A stretch of 64,000 nucleotides of DNA, from the NCBI RefSeq assembly GCF_030913635.1, contig NZ_CP133188.1, forward strand, positions 3,557,606 to 3,621,605, read 5' to 3'. The DNA comes from Sedimentibacter sp. MB35-C1. GTDB lineage: Bacteria; Bacillota; Clostridia; Tissierellales; Sedimentibacteraceae. A program made the position numbers and the translations under genes. Numbering within the stretch: position 1 is the stretch's first letter; every line of letters begins with the position of its first letter. Under the pieces are notes generated by a model. The model made no database searches. It was given only the letters and a program-made list of their open reading frames with translations, and was not told the DNA's origin. Below, piece after piece: positions 36,086 to 45,814 of this stretch.

Positions 36086-36156
36086 AATTTAAGATTCCCA
36101 ACAATTTATAAAACGCATTTTTTACCATAATTAGAATTTATTTTTACTACAAAAAA

Positions 36157-36184
36157 CACCTCTCGGTATTATAGCCGAGAGGTG
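36157..36184 (-). terminator. Hairpin terminator behind the EF-G-like gene
   Basis: CACCTCTCGG and CCGAGAGGTG form a 10-bp stem with an 8-nt loop, followed on the minus strand by a run of T. It lies about 55 bp past the EF-G-like stop codon and probably terminates that transcript. Confidence 0.7.
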
Positions 36185-36239
36185 CAAATTTTTAACTTTG
36201 TTTTAAATTTTTAGACTTTTGTTTTAAACCACAAAATCA

Positions 36240-38261
36240 TCAATTCTCATTCTTAGCTTTATAGTCAGCTACTACCTTTTCAGCCATATTAGTTGGCATT
36301 TCGTCGTATCTTAAGAATTCCATGGTAAAGCTTCCTCTTGCTTGAGTCATTGATTTAAGTTCAATTGCGTAGGTGTACATTTCAGCCATAGGTGCTTCAG
36401 CCATTACAAGCTGGCTTCCGTCTGTCTGCTGCTCCATGCCGAGGATTCTTCCTCTTCGCTTGTTCATGTCACCCATTATATCTCCCAGGTATTCATCGGG
36501 TATGTTAATTTCAACTTTTGCAACCGGCTCAAGTAGTATTGGTTTAGCTTCTGCCATACCTTTCCTAAATGCTAATGAAGCGGCTATTTTAAATGCCATT
36601 TCGTTAGAGTCAACATCGTGGTATGAACCGTCGTACAATGTTGCTTTAATGCCCACAACCTTACAACCTGCCAGAGTTCCTTTGTCCAAACATTCTCTCA
36701 GACCTTTTTCAACTGCTGGTATGAAGTTCCTCGGAACAGATCCTCCAAATATTTCTTCTGAAAATACGAATTCTTCATCGCTTGGTTCAAATCTGATGTG
36801 AACATCGCCGTACTGTCCTGCTCCTCCGGACTGTTTCTTATGCTTGCCCTGTACATCTGATTTACCTCTGATTGTTTCTCTGTATGCAACCTTAGGCGGT
36901 GATAGTTCCACTTCAACCTTGAAGTTGTTTTTAAGTTTACTTGCTATAACTTCCAGCTGAATATTTCCCTGTCCTCCCAATACTTGTTCTTTTGTTTCAG
37001 AATTTCTTTCTATACTAAAGGTAGGGTCTTCCTCGTTGAGTTTGTGAAGTCCCAGTCCGACTTTTTCATCATTATCTTTTGTTTTAGCTCTTACTGCCAT
37101 AAAGTAGCAAGGTTTTGGAAAATCTATTTCGTCATATTCAACAAGGTTTGTTTTCAAAGAAATAGTATCTCCCGTAGCGAAATATTGCAGCTTTGATGTG
37201 GCTCCAATATCTCCCGCCTTAATTTCCGAAGCTTCAAGCTGTTCTTTACCTCTCATGTAGAACACATTTCCCAGCCTTTCAGATTCCTGAATTTTAGCGT
37301 TGTATATATCTGCATCCTTCTTAATTGTTCCGGACATAACTTTAAATAATGTAATTTTACCAACAAACGGGTCTACGATTGTTTTAAATACAAAAGCTGA
37401 CAGCGGTGCTGATGAATCCGCCTTCACATCTTCTGCATCCTGTTCCGTCGGCATGTATTCTTTTATAACGCTCATAAGAAGGCTTGCTCCTAAACCCTTC
37501 GATGCAGCGCCAAGAACTACGGGAACAAGTTCTCCCGCCAATACAGCTTTTTTCAATCCATCATGAATTTCTTCATCGGTGAATTCTTCGCCCTCAAAGA
37601 ATTTTTCCAGCATTTCTTCGTCTGTCTCTGCAACGGACTCCATTAATATTGATCTGAAATTTTCAGCCTTTTCAGCAGTATCTGGTAATGTTTCCACAGG
37701 TTCGGTGCCGATGTAGCATTGTCTTTCCAAAATATCCATATATCCGTCATATTTATCGCCTTTACCGAGAGGAATTGCAAATGGCACAACTCTTTTTCCG
37801 AATTTTTCTCTTAAATTATCCAGCAATACGTCAAATTTAACGTTTTCTTTATCCATTTTATTAACGAATATTATTCTTGGAAGCTTCCTCTGCTCAGCAT
37901 ATTTCCACGCTTTTTCTGTTCCAACTTCAATTCCTGAACTTGCATCTATTACAATTACTGCACTGCTGGCAACTCTTAACGCTCCATATACCTCACCTAC
38001 GAAATCAAAATATCCAGGAGTATCAAGGAAATTAATTTTAGTATTATCATACTCTACAGGTATGATTGATGTGCTGATAGAAACTTGTCGATCTTTCTCT
38101 TCTTTATCGAAATCGGAAACAGTATTTCCGTCTTCAACTTTGCCTATACGATTTATAACTTTAGTATCAAATAAAAATGCTTCGGTTAATGATGTTTTGC
38201 CACAGCTACTGTGGCCAATCAAGGCAACGTTTCTAATTTGGTCAGTGTTATACGTTTTCAT
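36240..38261 (-). CDS. fusA2: Elongation factor G-like GTPase (EF-G paralogue)
   Basis: 673 aa translational GTPase. G1 is GHSSCGKTSL (residues 16-25), G3 DTPGYFDF, G4 NKMD; domain II is at about 290-370; domain IV contains GQYGDVHIRF and the C-terminal domain V GDIMGDMNKRRGRILG. G1 GHSSCGKT instead of GHIDAGKT and the shorter length identify the EF-G-like paralogue (EF-G2 type) and not housekeeping FusA. No rpsL/rpsG/tuf genes are adjacent, which supports that. AGGAGG precedes the ATG. Its 3' end forms the border of the mobile island. Confidence 0.88.
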   Translation of the reverse strand: MKTYNTDQIRNVALIGHSSCGKTSLTEAFLFDTKVINRIGKVEDGNTVSDFDKEEKDRQVSISTSIIPVEYDNTKINFLDTPGYFDFVGEVYGALRVASSAVIVIDASSGIEVGTEKAWKYAEQRKLPRIIFVNKMDKENVKFDVLLDNLREKFGKRVVPFAIPLGKGDKYDGYMDILERQCYIGTEPVETLPDTAEKAENFRSILMESVAETDEEMLEKFFEGEEFTDEEIHDGLKKAVLAGELVPVVLGAASKGLGASLLMSVIKEYMPTEQDAEDVKADSSAPLSAFVFKTIVDPFVGKITLFKVMSGTIKKDADIYNAKIQESERLGNVFYMRGKEQLEASEIKAGDIGATSKLQYFATGDTISLKTNLVEYDEIDFPKPCYFMAVRAKTKDNDEKVGLGLHKLNEEDPTFSIERNSETKEQVLGGQGNIQLEVIASKLKNNFKVEVELSPPKVAYRETIRGKSDVQGKHKKQSGGAGQYGDVHIRFEPSDEEFVFSEEIFGGSVPRNFIPAVEKGLRECLDKGTLAGCKVVGIKATLYDGSYHDVDSNEMAFKIAASLAFRKGMAEAKPILLEPVAKVEINIPDEYLGDIMGDMNKRRGRILGMEQQTDGSQLVMAEAPMAEMYTYAIELKSMTQARGSFTMEFLRYDEMPTNMAEKVVADYKAKNEN

Positions 38262-38504
38262 TCGCTTTATTCCTCCTAATAGATTCTGCTTATTTATTAT
38301 ATTTTACATTATAAAGTATGATTAATCAATATAATTTTAATTATGTGACTTATTTGTTAAATTATGCAAACAATATTAAAAATTTATTGTTAAAAATAAG
38401 TCAATGCATAATTAAACCATTATTGAATTTATGTACATAATAATACTTTGCAAATTTCAAATGCCAGTGATATAATTTTCAAAAGTACAATTAAGGACAG
38501 CATT

Positions 38505-41500
38505 ATGAACGAAATAATACTCAATTACATAGCGCAGGCAGTTTTGGGAGGTGCGTCAGGTTACATAACTAACGACTATGCCATAAACATGCTTTTTAAA
38601 GAATATACCCCCCTTAAAATCGGAGGCGTCATTAAAAAAACAAGATCGGAATTTATTGATAATCTCAGCAGTATGGTTGAAAACGACATAATAAACACTG
38701 AAAAGTTTCAGCAGATACTCAACGATGAATGTTTAAAAAAAGAATTTGATGCAATGACATCGGATTTTTATAAGAGCTGCCTATATGATGCAGTTGGAAG
38801 TAATCGCCTGCAGCAAATTGAAGGCTTTGACGAAACGTTAGAATCAACTGACACTTTCATATCAGATATTATTAACAAATACATGCCTGATTTATATGAA
38901 ATTATGCTTGATAAACTTGACCCGGGTGTATTTTTAACTCCAAAACAGCTGAGCAGTATAAGCAACTCAATATATTCTGCAGTTTATGAAACAATAGATA
39001 CTTCCGATATACTGAAAGATACTCTTATGTCCGTATATAGGCATAACAGTAACTTGGTTCTCGGAAATATAATAGACCGTAATATATATGAAAATATCAT
39101 AGGAAATATTATTGAAATACTTTTAAATAAATATCCCGAAAAATTTAAGACCATAATTGATGAAATTTTAGATTCCTTGGGAATTAATGAATCCTTCAAA
39201 TCTGCGGAAAAGGTGTTTTATGACAAAAAAATCGGAGAAATTGTTATGCTTGATGAAATTCCGGAAAATTTGCATAACAGAATATCTTCGTATGTGGATT
39301 CAAAGGAAGGAACAGAACGTATCGGAAATCTTATAAGTTCTATATTTTCATTTGGAAAAAATTGTGATAAATCACTGTTTGACCTCCTGGATACATCTTT
39401 TGAAAGCAGTCTTAAAATTTACCTCACAGACAACATTCCTTACGTAACCGAAAACATTATTGGCTGGATTAAAGAAAACAGCAATTTGATAGATACTCTG
39501 ATTGAACAGTCAATGGATGAAGTTGTAAAAGAGTCAGACGGATTAAAAGCAAAGATGCTGTCTACAATTAAAACTGTGTATTTAAATAATTTGAGCAAAA
39601 AATACAGCCTGGCAGACAAAATAATATCTTACATTAGAAAAGTTTCAAATTCTGAAAAACTGGGAAACATACTTAGTGATAAGCTTATTGATTTATTAGA
39701 GAGCCTTACAATTCGAGAAATATTTGAGGAAGCAGAAAGAAATAATATAACACCCGAAAAAATCAGCTTATTCATAAGAAATTACATCAGGCAAAATTCG
39801 CGATCCTTTATTAATTCTTTCACCGAATATATTGCAGAAAAGAAAGCCGGTGATATATTTTCTGCCGAATTAATAAGAGATGATGTATTACCCGGCCTTA
39901 TGAAGCAATTTTCTGAATTTTTGCCATCTGAAACTGTAAAAAATTATCTGACACAGATTGCTGCTAATGGCGCATCCTGCTTATTAGATAAAGAATTAAG
40001 ACACCTAGTTAATGAAAAACAGGCTGAATGTTCGGCAGAAAAGCTTAGCCTTCTCATAGGTAAAGCAATATCTTCCATGGAAGATTCCATAAAAAAATGG
40101 ATTGGTATAAATGCAGAAAATTTAGCGGTAAATTTGACATCAAAAAACCTGAATCAGGAGACTGTTGATACATTAAATGACAGCTTATACAAAGCCTACA
40201 TAAATGGCGCTGAAAAAGTAAGACCTGCACCTGTTTCTTTTGTATTGGATAAATTAAATTCAATAGATGACCTGGTTGAAAACAGTTCAGATTCTCTGCG
40301 CACATATGCAGTTGATAATTCTGGAATAATTTTAAACGGATCAATAAAAGCAATTGTTTCGGACAATTTAAACAAACTGGATGACAAAGCTCTTGTGAAC
40401 CTTGCAAATGATTTTATCGGCAGAGAGTTAAAACCGATAATGTATTTTGGGGGTATGTTGGGTATAGTAGCCGGCTTAATTCTTGCCACTTTCCATACGG
40501 TTTCTCCCGGGCCAACGGTAATCAGAACAGCTAATATGGCAGCATATGCACTGGTAGGATATATGACAAATGTAATTGCAATAAATATGATTTTCAAACC
40601 CTACAGGAAAAACAAGCTGCTTTCGAAACTGCCATTTTTCCGCAATTTCTCTTTGGGATACATAATAAAAAACCAGAGTACCTTTGCTCAAAAGACGGCA
40701 CAATTTATAGATAAAAACCTGCTTAACAAGAAAAGCATAAGCGAATTGTTCGACAAATACGAGCACGACATCACAAATGCGTTCACTAAATCAATTGCCG
40801 ACAACAATTACAAAACAATAGGTAGCCTTCTAACTAATAATAAAAACAATATTGCTAACAACATTTATTCTTATCTTAAAGGAATGTTTGAAAAAAGTGC
40901 AGTCAAGTTAGGAGAATTTTTATATAACAAAATTGCACCTGTTCGGCTATCAGATTTGATAAATAAAAGTACAATAATAAAAATAAGCTTTGAATTTAAA
41001 AAAGTAATCGGCAGCACTAGCTCATTTGTGAATTCAGAGAGCACACTAAAAAGTAAATTTTCAGGCGATTTTGTAAAGAATAATTTAGTAACCTTCAATA
41101 ACAACTGCTATGACAAACTGAATAATACATTAGCAGACAATACATTGCTTACAAAGGAAATCTTGAAGCACGAAGATAAGTATAAACTGCTTATAAACAA
41201 GCGCGTTAAGGAAATTATAGGCACGGAGGCTACAAGAAATCTTGAAACGAAAGTTTCCGAAAAAACTGCCGGTATTATTCTGAACAAAGATTCAAGGCAC
41301 AAAGCAATCTATAGAGTGATGGAAGTAGTTAACACCAATGCTGACAGCAATACCCTCGGTGAAATCTTTGACGGCAGGCTTAAACAGTACATGGATTCCC
41401 ATATGCCAAAGATCCTGAACAAAGTATCCGGCTTAATTGTGAAAAGCATTAAAGAAAGCAAGGAAAAGATATCTTTTGCAGTGCAGTCTGAAATTAAAAA

Positions 41501-42596
41501 CAACCTCGGGTTTATTGAAAAAGGCATGTATACCGTTATGGGCGGCGATGTAATAGTTGATGAACTTCTTGTGAAATTTATAGATGATAAAATTCCTCAG
41601 TTTTTTGAAGAAAAAAGAGATGAGCTTCAAACTGTATTTTACAGTATTCTTAATGAAAAATTCTACACAGTTAAGACAGCAGAGGTGTACTCAAATCTAA
41701 GCGCAGTAAAGTTGAATGAACTGGCAGACAATTACTTTGACAGTGATAAAGCCGAAAGCCAAGTAACCATCTCAGTGAATCACTTAGCCGACAAAATTGG
41801 AAATATAAAATTATCTGAAATTTTGAAATTTTTCAGAGCCGGGAATCTTGAAGAGCTTCAAAATGTTTATCACGATGAAATAAACTCGTTTTCTAATACA
41901 TTGCATTCAAGCATGAGCCAAAGTAAAGAGTGCATTATTGAACGCATAACCGAGCTTACAGATTCGGCAGTTGATGAGTTCATGAAATCGGAGTTTAGAG
42001 AAATATTCAAAGGAATTTCCGAAACAAATATAACTTATACATTTAAAAAACTCTTCGCAGAGTTGGATAAAAACGGATTTGATGAAATACTTCAGTCAGC
42101 ATCATCTGAATTAATCTCAGAGCTAAATATAGACGCAGGAAGCATTCTTAATAAAGATGAGTTTGTAAATTCTTCTGCATTATACATTCACAAGCTACTG
42201 GAAAATCCTGAATTTGAAAATGCTGTTAACAGTCATATCAGCTCAGTAATTGACGAAGCAGTCTCGGAAAATTTTAATTTTATAGATGGGAACTTTAAAG
42301 ATTACATCCTGAATACTTTCACTGTTTCATGCATCAACAGTTTAAAACGCAACATGGATAAAATATTGAAATCTGTAGAGTTTGACAAAATTGCCCTTGA
42401 AGAAATAGAAAAAATGGAACCTGAAAAAATACATGAAATGTTTGATTCATTTGCCGGAGGTTATTTCAAAAAACTCATGTTTTATGGTTTGGGAGGTTTT
42501 GTATTCGGAATAAATATGTATGTGGGATTTGCACTGGCATCGCTAAAGATTTTAACCGAGCTAATTAACTTAAGCAGAAATAAGGATAAAAAATAA
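38505..42596 (+). CDS. Giant DUF445-family membrane protein
   Basis: 1363 aa from the ATG at 38505 (AAGGA 7 nt upstream; the frame is open 57 nt further). DUF445 proteins are usually about 200-450 aa with membrane helices at the ends. Here the N-terminal signature GGASGYITNDYAINMLFKEY recurs in the middle (about residues 640-710) as GYMTNVIAINMIFKPYRKNK after a hydrophobic hairpin GGMLGIVAGLILATF. A last membrane segment is at the C-terminus (FYGLGGFVFGINMYVGFALA). Long helical, Asn/Ser/Lys-rich stretches fill the space between. It looks like a tandem-duplicated and expanded DUF445 protein; function unknown. It ends at a strong terminator. Confidence 0.75.
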   Translation: MNEIILNYIAQAVLGGASGYITNDYAINMLFKEYTPLKIGGVIKKTRSEFIDNLSSMVENDIINTEKFQQILNDECLKKEFDAMTSDFYKSCLYDAVGSNRLQQIEGFDETLESTDTFISDIINKYMPDLYEIMLDKLDPGVFLTPKQLSSISNSIYSAVYETIDTSDILKDTLMSVYRHNSNLVLGNIIDRNIYENIIGNIIEILLNKYPEKFKTIIDEILDSLGINESFKSAEKVFYDKKIGEIVMLDEIPENLHNRISSYVDSKEGTERIGNLISSIFSFGKNCDKSLFDLLDTSFESSLKIYLTDNIPYVTENIIGWIKENSNLIDTLIEQSMDEVVKESDGLKAKMLSTIKTVYLNNLSKKYSLADKIISYIRKVSNSEKLGNILSDKLIDLLESLTIREIFEEAERNNITPEKISLFIRNYIRQNSRSFINSFTEYIAEKKAGDIFSAELIRDDVLPGLMKQFSEFLPSETVKNYLTQIAANGASCLLDKELRHLVNEKQAECSAEKLSLLIGKAISSMEDSIKKWIGINAENLAVNLTSKNLNQETVDTLNDSLYKAYINGAEKVRPAPVSFVLDKLNSIDDLVENSSDSLRTYAVDNSGIILNGSIKAIVSDNLNKLDDKALVNLANDFIGRELKPIMYFGGMLGIVAGLILATFHTVSPGPTVIRTANMAAYALVGYMTNVIAINMIFKPYRKNKLLSKLPFFRNFSLGYIIKNQSTFAQKTAQFIDKNLLNKKSISELFDKYEHDITNAFTKSIADNNYKTIGSLLTNNKNNIANNIYSYLKGMFEKSAVKLGEFLYNKIAPVRLSDLINKSTIIKISFEFKKVIGSTSSFVNSESTLKSKFSGDFVKNNLVTFNNNCYDKLNNTLADNTLLTKEILKHEDKYKLLINKRVKEIIGTEATRNLETKVSEKTAGIILNKDSRHKAIYRVMEVVNTNADSNTLGEIFDGRLKQYMDSHMPKILNKVSGLIVKSIKESKEKISFAVQSEIKNNLGFIEKGMYTVMGGDVIVDELLVKFIDDKIPQFFEEKRDELQTVFYSILNEKFYTVKTAEVYSNLSAVKLNELADNYFDSDKAESQVTISVNHLADKIGNIKLSEILKFFRAGNLEELQNVYHDEINSFSNTLHSSMSQSKECIIERITELTDSAVDEFMKSEFREIFKGISETNITYTFKKLFAELDKNGFDEILQSASSELISELNIDAGSILNKDEFVNSSALYIHKLLENPEFENAVNSHISSVIDEAVSENFNFIDGNFKDYILNTFTVSCINSLKRNMDKILKSVEFDKIALEEIEKMEPEKIHEMFDSFAGGYFKKLMFYGLGGFVFGINMYVGFALASLKILTELINLSRNKDKK

Positions 42597-42610
42597 ATAC
42601 ATTTATAATC

Positions 42611-42645
42611 AAAAATCACGGCGGTTTTCAATCGCCGTGATTTTT
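42611..42645. terminator. Bidirectional terminator between DUF445 and ilvE
   Basis: AAAAATCACGGCG and CGCCGTGATTTTT form a 13-bp stem with a 9-nt loop and T-rich ends on both strands. It serves the converging giant DUF445 gene and ilvE. Confidence 0.9.
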
Positions 42646-42676
42646 GATTTTATATTGTTCAGATTTCATTATATTA

Positions 42677-43699
42677 TTATAAAACCTTGTATATCCAACC
42701 TTTTGGAGCTTCTACATCTCCCATCTGAATTTTGTACAGAGTATCATAAAGTTTTTTGGTTACAGGACCTACTTCTGTTTCGCTGTAGAATACATGCAGT
42801 TTTCCTTTATAGTCAATACCGCCTATTGGAGTTATAACAGCAGCTGTACCACACGCTCCAGCTTCTTTGAATCTGTCCAGATTATCTATAAATACATCAT
42901 CTTCTATTGCTTCCATTCCCAGGTACTCTTTTGAAACTTGCATCAAAGATCTTCTAGTGATACTTGGAAGTATTGATGAAGATTTAGGAGTTATAAATTT
43001 ATCATCCTTTGTAATTCCAAAGAAGTTTGCTGCGCCGACCTCATCAATTTTTGTATGTGTTGCGGGATCCAAATAAATACAATCCGCAAAGCCATTTTTT
43101 ACTGCTTCGTGATGTGAATGAAGGCTTGCTGCATAGTTTCCGCCTACTTTAATTTTTCCTGTTCCGTTAGGTGCTGCCCTGTCTTCAAGAGTTGTTGCAA
43201 AGTTTACAGGCTTCATACCGCCTTTGAAGTAAGGTCCTACAGGCATTCCGAAAACGCCGAAAATATATTCTGGTGCAGGTTTTACTCCTATGTTATCTCC
43301 AACGCCTATTACATACGGTCTCAAATAGAATGTTGCGCCTGAGCCGTAAGGAGGTACCCATTCTGAGTTTGCCTTAACAACTTGCATACATGCATCTACG
43401 AACTTTTCCACCGGAACCTTAGGCATCATAACTCTTTCACAGCTCGTCTGCATACGTTTAGCGTTTTCATCAGGTCTAAAGAGCTGAATTCCTCCGTCCT
43501 TTGTGCTGTATGCCTTCAGGCCTTCAAAGCACTCCTGGCCATAATGCAGGCATGTAGAGCCTTCACTTATGGATATTTTGTTATCTTCAACAAGCTGTCC
43601 ATCATCCCAGCTTCCGTCTTTCCAGTGAGAAATATATCTCTTGTCTGTTTTAATATAACTAAAACCCAAATCTGACCATTTAATGTCCTTCTTTTTCAT
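42677..43699 (-). CDS. ilvE: Branched-chain-amino-acid aminotransferase
   Basis: 340-aa class IV PLP-dependent aminotransferase that interconverts Leu, Ile and Val with their 2-oxo acids using 2-oxoglutarate. Seen: [14 protein letters not shown], the PLP-lysine region [26 protein letters not shown] and the Thr/Gly-rich [11 protein letters not shown]. The length matches the family. AGGAGG stands before the ATG. Single-gene unit ending at the shared terminator. No T-box or leader attenuator is visible in the 244 bp upstream. Confidence 0.93.
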   Translation of the reverse strand: MKKKDIKWSDLGFSYIKTDKRYISHWKDGSWDDGQLVEDNKISISEGSTCLHYGQECFEGLKAYSTKDGGIQLFRPDENAKRMQTSCERVMMPKVPVEKFVDACMQVVKANSEWVPPYGSGATFYLRPYVIGVGDNIGVKPAPEYIFGVFGMPVGPYFKGGMKPVNFATTLEDRAAPNGTGKIKVGGNYAASLHSHHEAVKNGFADCIYLDPATHTKIDEVGAANFFGITKDDKFITPKSSSILPSITRRSLMQVSKEYLGMEAIEDDVFIDNLDRFKEAGACGTAAVITPIGGIDYKGKLHVFYSETEVGPVTKKLYDTLYKIQMGDVEAPKGWIYKVL

Positions 43700-43906
43700 A
43701 ATTTCCTCCTAAATAATATCGTATTAATAACAAATATCATACCTTCAAGCAATAAATTTCAGCCATCTCCTTTAATATATAGCAAAATTCATTCCAATTT
43801 CTACCTGTAATAAATACTGCATTTATCAATAATTTAATAATCGCAAAATCATTTATGCATACTTTTGCATGCAATATAGTTCATTTTTGAAATTTTTTGC
43901 AATAAT

Positions 43907-43938
43907 AAAAAGAAATTCCCAAAAGGGAATTCCTTTTT
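43907..43938 (-). terminator. Terminator of the efflux operon
   Basis: AAAGAAATTCCC-AAAA-GGGAATTCCTTTTT forms a stem with one mismatch, directly behind the stop codon of the TolC-like gene, with T-rich ends on both strands. Confidence 0.8.
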
Positions 43939-43943
43939 ATTAT

Positions 43944-45152
43944 CTACTGAGCTAAACCAGAACTTCCCATCAAATTTGAATTGTCAAACATCAGCTTGCT
44001 GATATTGTACGCAGCCAGCAGCTGGTATCGCCCGATTTCTGCCTGGGCAAGGTTTGTATCTGCATCTATTACCTCAAGTGATGTTGCCATTCCGTTGTCA
44101 TACAGCAGTTTGTTTATGCGCGCAGCTTCTGTTGCAAGCTCCACTGTTTTATCCATGTTTACAAGACTTCTTTCAGCTTTTATCAGGTTCAAATAAGCTT
44201 TTCTCACATCCAGCTCAACATCTTTATAAGCCTGAGGAACGTTTAATTCGGCATCTTTCAACTTTTCTACTGCTGCCTTGTGTTGTCTGAGATTTGAAGT
44301 GTAATATGCTTTGTACGCATGTGTTTCTATTTCCTGAAGCTCCAGATCATTCTCAGCTTTAAGGATTTCAGGTCTCTCCTCTTTAGCTTTTTCTATAACA
44401 GCATCTAAATCTATTTCCGCTGTGGGAACATAGGTCAGTTCCGTATCCGTAAGCACTATCTCCTGATCAAATGGCAGGTCAAGCTTGTTTAACAAATCAA
44501 GCTTTGCCATATTTAAGTCATCCATGGCTGAATCCAAATCAGTCTTGGCCTGCTGTACTGCCATCTCCCCATTAAGCACCTCCGCTTTTGTAGCAGAGCC
44601 ATTATCGAATTTCAGGTTTACAACTCTGAGCTGCTCATTTGCTTTGTCTAACTTGGCCTCGTTAATTTCAATTGATTTTTCAGCCAGCAGCACGTTGTAA
44701 TACAGTGATTTTGTTGATATTTCAATTCCTTTCAAAAGCAATCCCCGATTTTTTTCAAGTTGCTTCATCTGAGTATCGGCATATGTAACGTAGTATCCGT
44801 TTTTTGCAAGCAGAGTTTCAATATAATTACTTGTTATGTCAACACCCATAGCAGATATTGTATCTAAAGACATACCCATAAGCATTTCTGCCTGATCTTT
44901 GGCGCTTTTGCCTGATCTTCTGGCATCTTGAGCCTGTTTAATTCCATCATCTATTTTCCACATTCCTCTGTCACTTTCAGTTGCCAGCTTAACGGCTTCA
45001 TCCATAGACAACTCCAATACACCGCTTTCTTCCTCAACTGCTTCGTTTATCTCATCTGTGTCTGCCGGAACAGCATCCTCAGCCAGTGCAACATTTGTTA
45101 GTGTGCCAAGCATAAGTGCCATTGCAAGCAGAAATGATATTTTTCTTTTCAT
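43944..45152 (-). CDS. TolC-like outer-membrane-efflux-family protein
   Basis: 402 aa with a signal peptide (MKRKISFLLAMALMLGTLTN, cleavage after ALA near residue 24). The body is almost entirely long amphipathic helices. The duplicated TolC signatures include LSMDEAVKLA, QLRVVNLKFDNGSATKAEVL and ARINKLLYDNGMATSLEVIDA. Such proteins form the outer channel of RND pumps in Gram-negatives. In a monoderm-type Clostridium-like genome its location must be extracytoplasmic or cell-wall associated. It is the last gene of the operon adaptor-pump-TetR-TolC. Confidence 0.82.
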   Translation of the reverse strand: MKRKISFLLAMALMLGTLTNVALAEDAVPADTDEINEAVEEESGVLELSMDEAVKLATESDRGMWKIDDGIKQAQDARRSGKSAKDQAEMLMGMSLDTISAMGVDITSNYIETLLAKNGYYVTYADTQMKQLEKNRGLLLKGIEISTKSLYYNVLLAEKSIEINEAKLDKANEQLRVVNLKFDNGSATKAEVLNGEMAVQQAKTDLDSAMDDLNMAKLDLLNKLDLPFDQEIVLTDTELTYVPTAEIDLDAVIEKAKEERPEILKAENDLELQEIETHAYKAYYTSNLRQHKAAVEKLKDAELNVPQAYKDVELDVRKAYLNLIKAERSLVNMDKTVELATEAARINKLLYDNGMATSLEVIDADTNLAQAEIGRYQLLAAYNISKLMFDNSNLMGSSGLAQ

Positions 45153-45203
45153 GTTTTACCTCCGATTATCGTTTTTTATGTTTTTAAAAATTTCCGCCTA
45201 TTA

Positions 45204-45788
45204 CTATTTTACACCAATACCGTTAAATAACAAGTCAAAGATTATATCTCCTTCTTTAAATATATTATCCTCCTTGGTGATTTTCAAATTGAAATATTCT
45301 TTCATAGTTCCCAGAACAAGGCATGAAATCAGGTATGAAGGTACTTCCTTATTGACTACCCCTTCATTTTTTCCCTGGTCTATCATTTCTATTATTATCC
45401 TGTTAATTTCCGAGACATAATCAAACATTGTTTTGAGTACCTTCTCAGAGATTAAATTCTTATAAGACATTATATAATCATGAGGACTTTTTTCAAAATC
45501 CTCGTTGCCCGAATCACATCCCCTTTTAAACAGCAACATTGCTTTTTCCTTGAAACTCCTGTCCATTAAGGATATTTCCTCAATATTGTCCCTGAGTGTT
45601 TTGACAAAATCCACGCATGTTTCATCAAAAATATCCTGCTTGCTTTTAAAATACTCATACAGCGTACCTTTTCCCACTCCTGCGCTTTGTGCTATGTCAT
45701 CCATCTTTGTATCATGGTAGCCTTTCTCTCTGAACAAAACTCTGGCAGCTGACAATATCCTGCTTCTCTTTTGATTTTTTCCCGCCAT
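45204..45788 (-). CDS. TetR-family transcriptional regulator of the efflux operon
   Basis: 194 aa. The N-terminal helix-turn-helix is at residues 5-50: RILSAARVLFREKGYHDTKM then IAQSAGVGKGTLYEYFKSKQ. The C-terminal ligand domain is variable. It is encoded inside the operon it probably represses, between the pump and the TolC-like gene. A palindromic operator-like site overlaps the operon promoter at 50023-50039, so autoregulation is likely. An AGGAGGA-type site precedes the ATG. Confidence 0.9.
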   Translation of the reverse strand: MAGKNQKRSRILSAARVLFREKGYHDTKMDDIAQSAGVGKGTLYEYFKSKQDIFDETCVDFVKTLRDNIEEISLMDRSFKEKAMLLFKRGCDSGNEDFEKSPHDYIMSYKNLISEKVLKTMFDYVSEINRIIIEMIDQGKNEGVVNKEVPSYLISCLVLGTMKEYFNLKITKEDNIFKEGDIIFDLLFNGIGVK

Positions 45789-45814
45789 GTTTCCTCCTGC
45801 TCATATTTTTTATG

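Larger units (their letters stand above)
35677..36237. repeat. Right copy of island-flanking direct repeat
   Basis: Same orientation as 18436-18845. Identity is broken only by scattered substitutions and by an extra stretch (about 35960-36122) that carries a transposase scrap. Together the copies bracket about 17 kb containing the DUF4062, Gabija-type, recombinase, IS110, RES and graspetide-like genes. Confidence 0.85.
35446..36239. other. Gene-free island edge
   Basis: 35446-35676 is AT-rich with no recognisable feature. 35677-36237 is the right copy of the flanking repeat with an embedded ISL3-type scrap. The repeat ends 2 bp from the EF-G-like stop codon. Confidence 0.6.

Noticed and set aside
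36373..37566. Several open frames on the plus strand inside the EF-G-like gene
   Set aside because: They lie opposite a strongly conserved GTPase gene, lack ribosome binding sites and show no family features.
43700..43943. T-box or leucine attenuator upstream of ilvE
   Set aside because: No T-box signature, no leader ORF with Leu/Ile/Val runs and no antiterminator pairing could be found.
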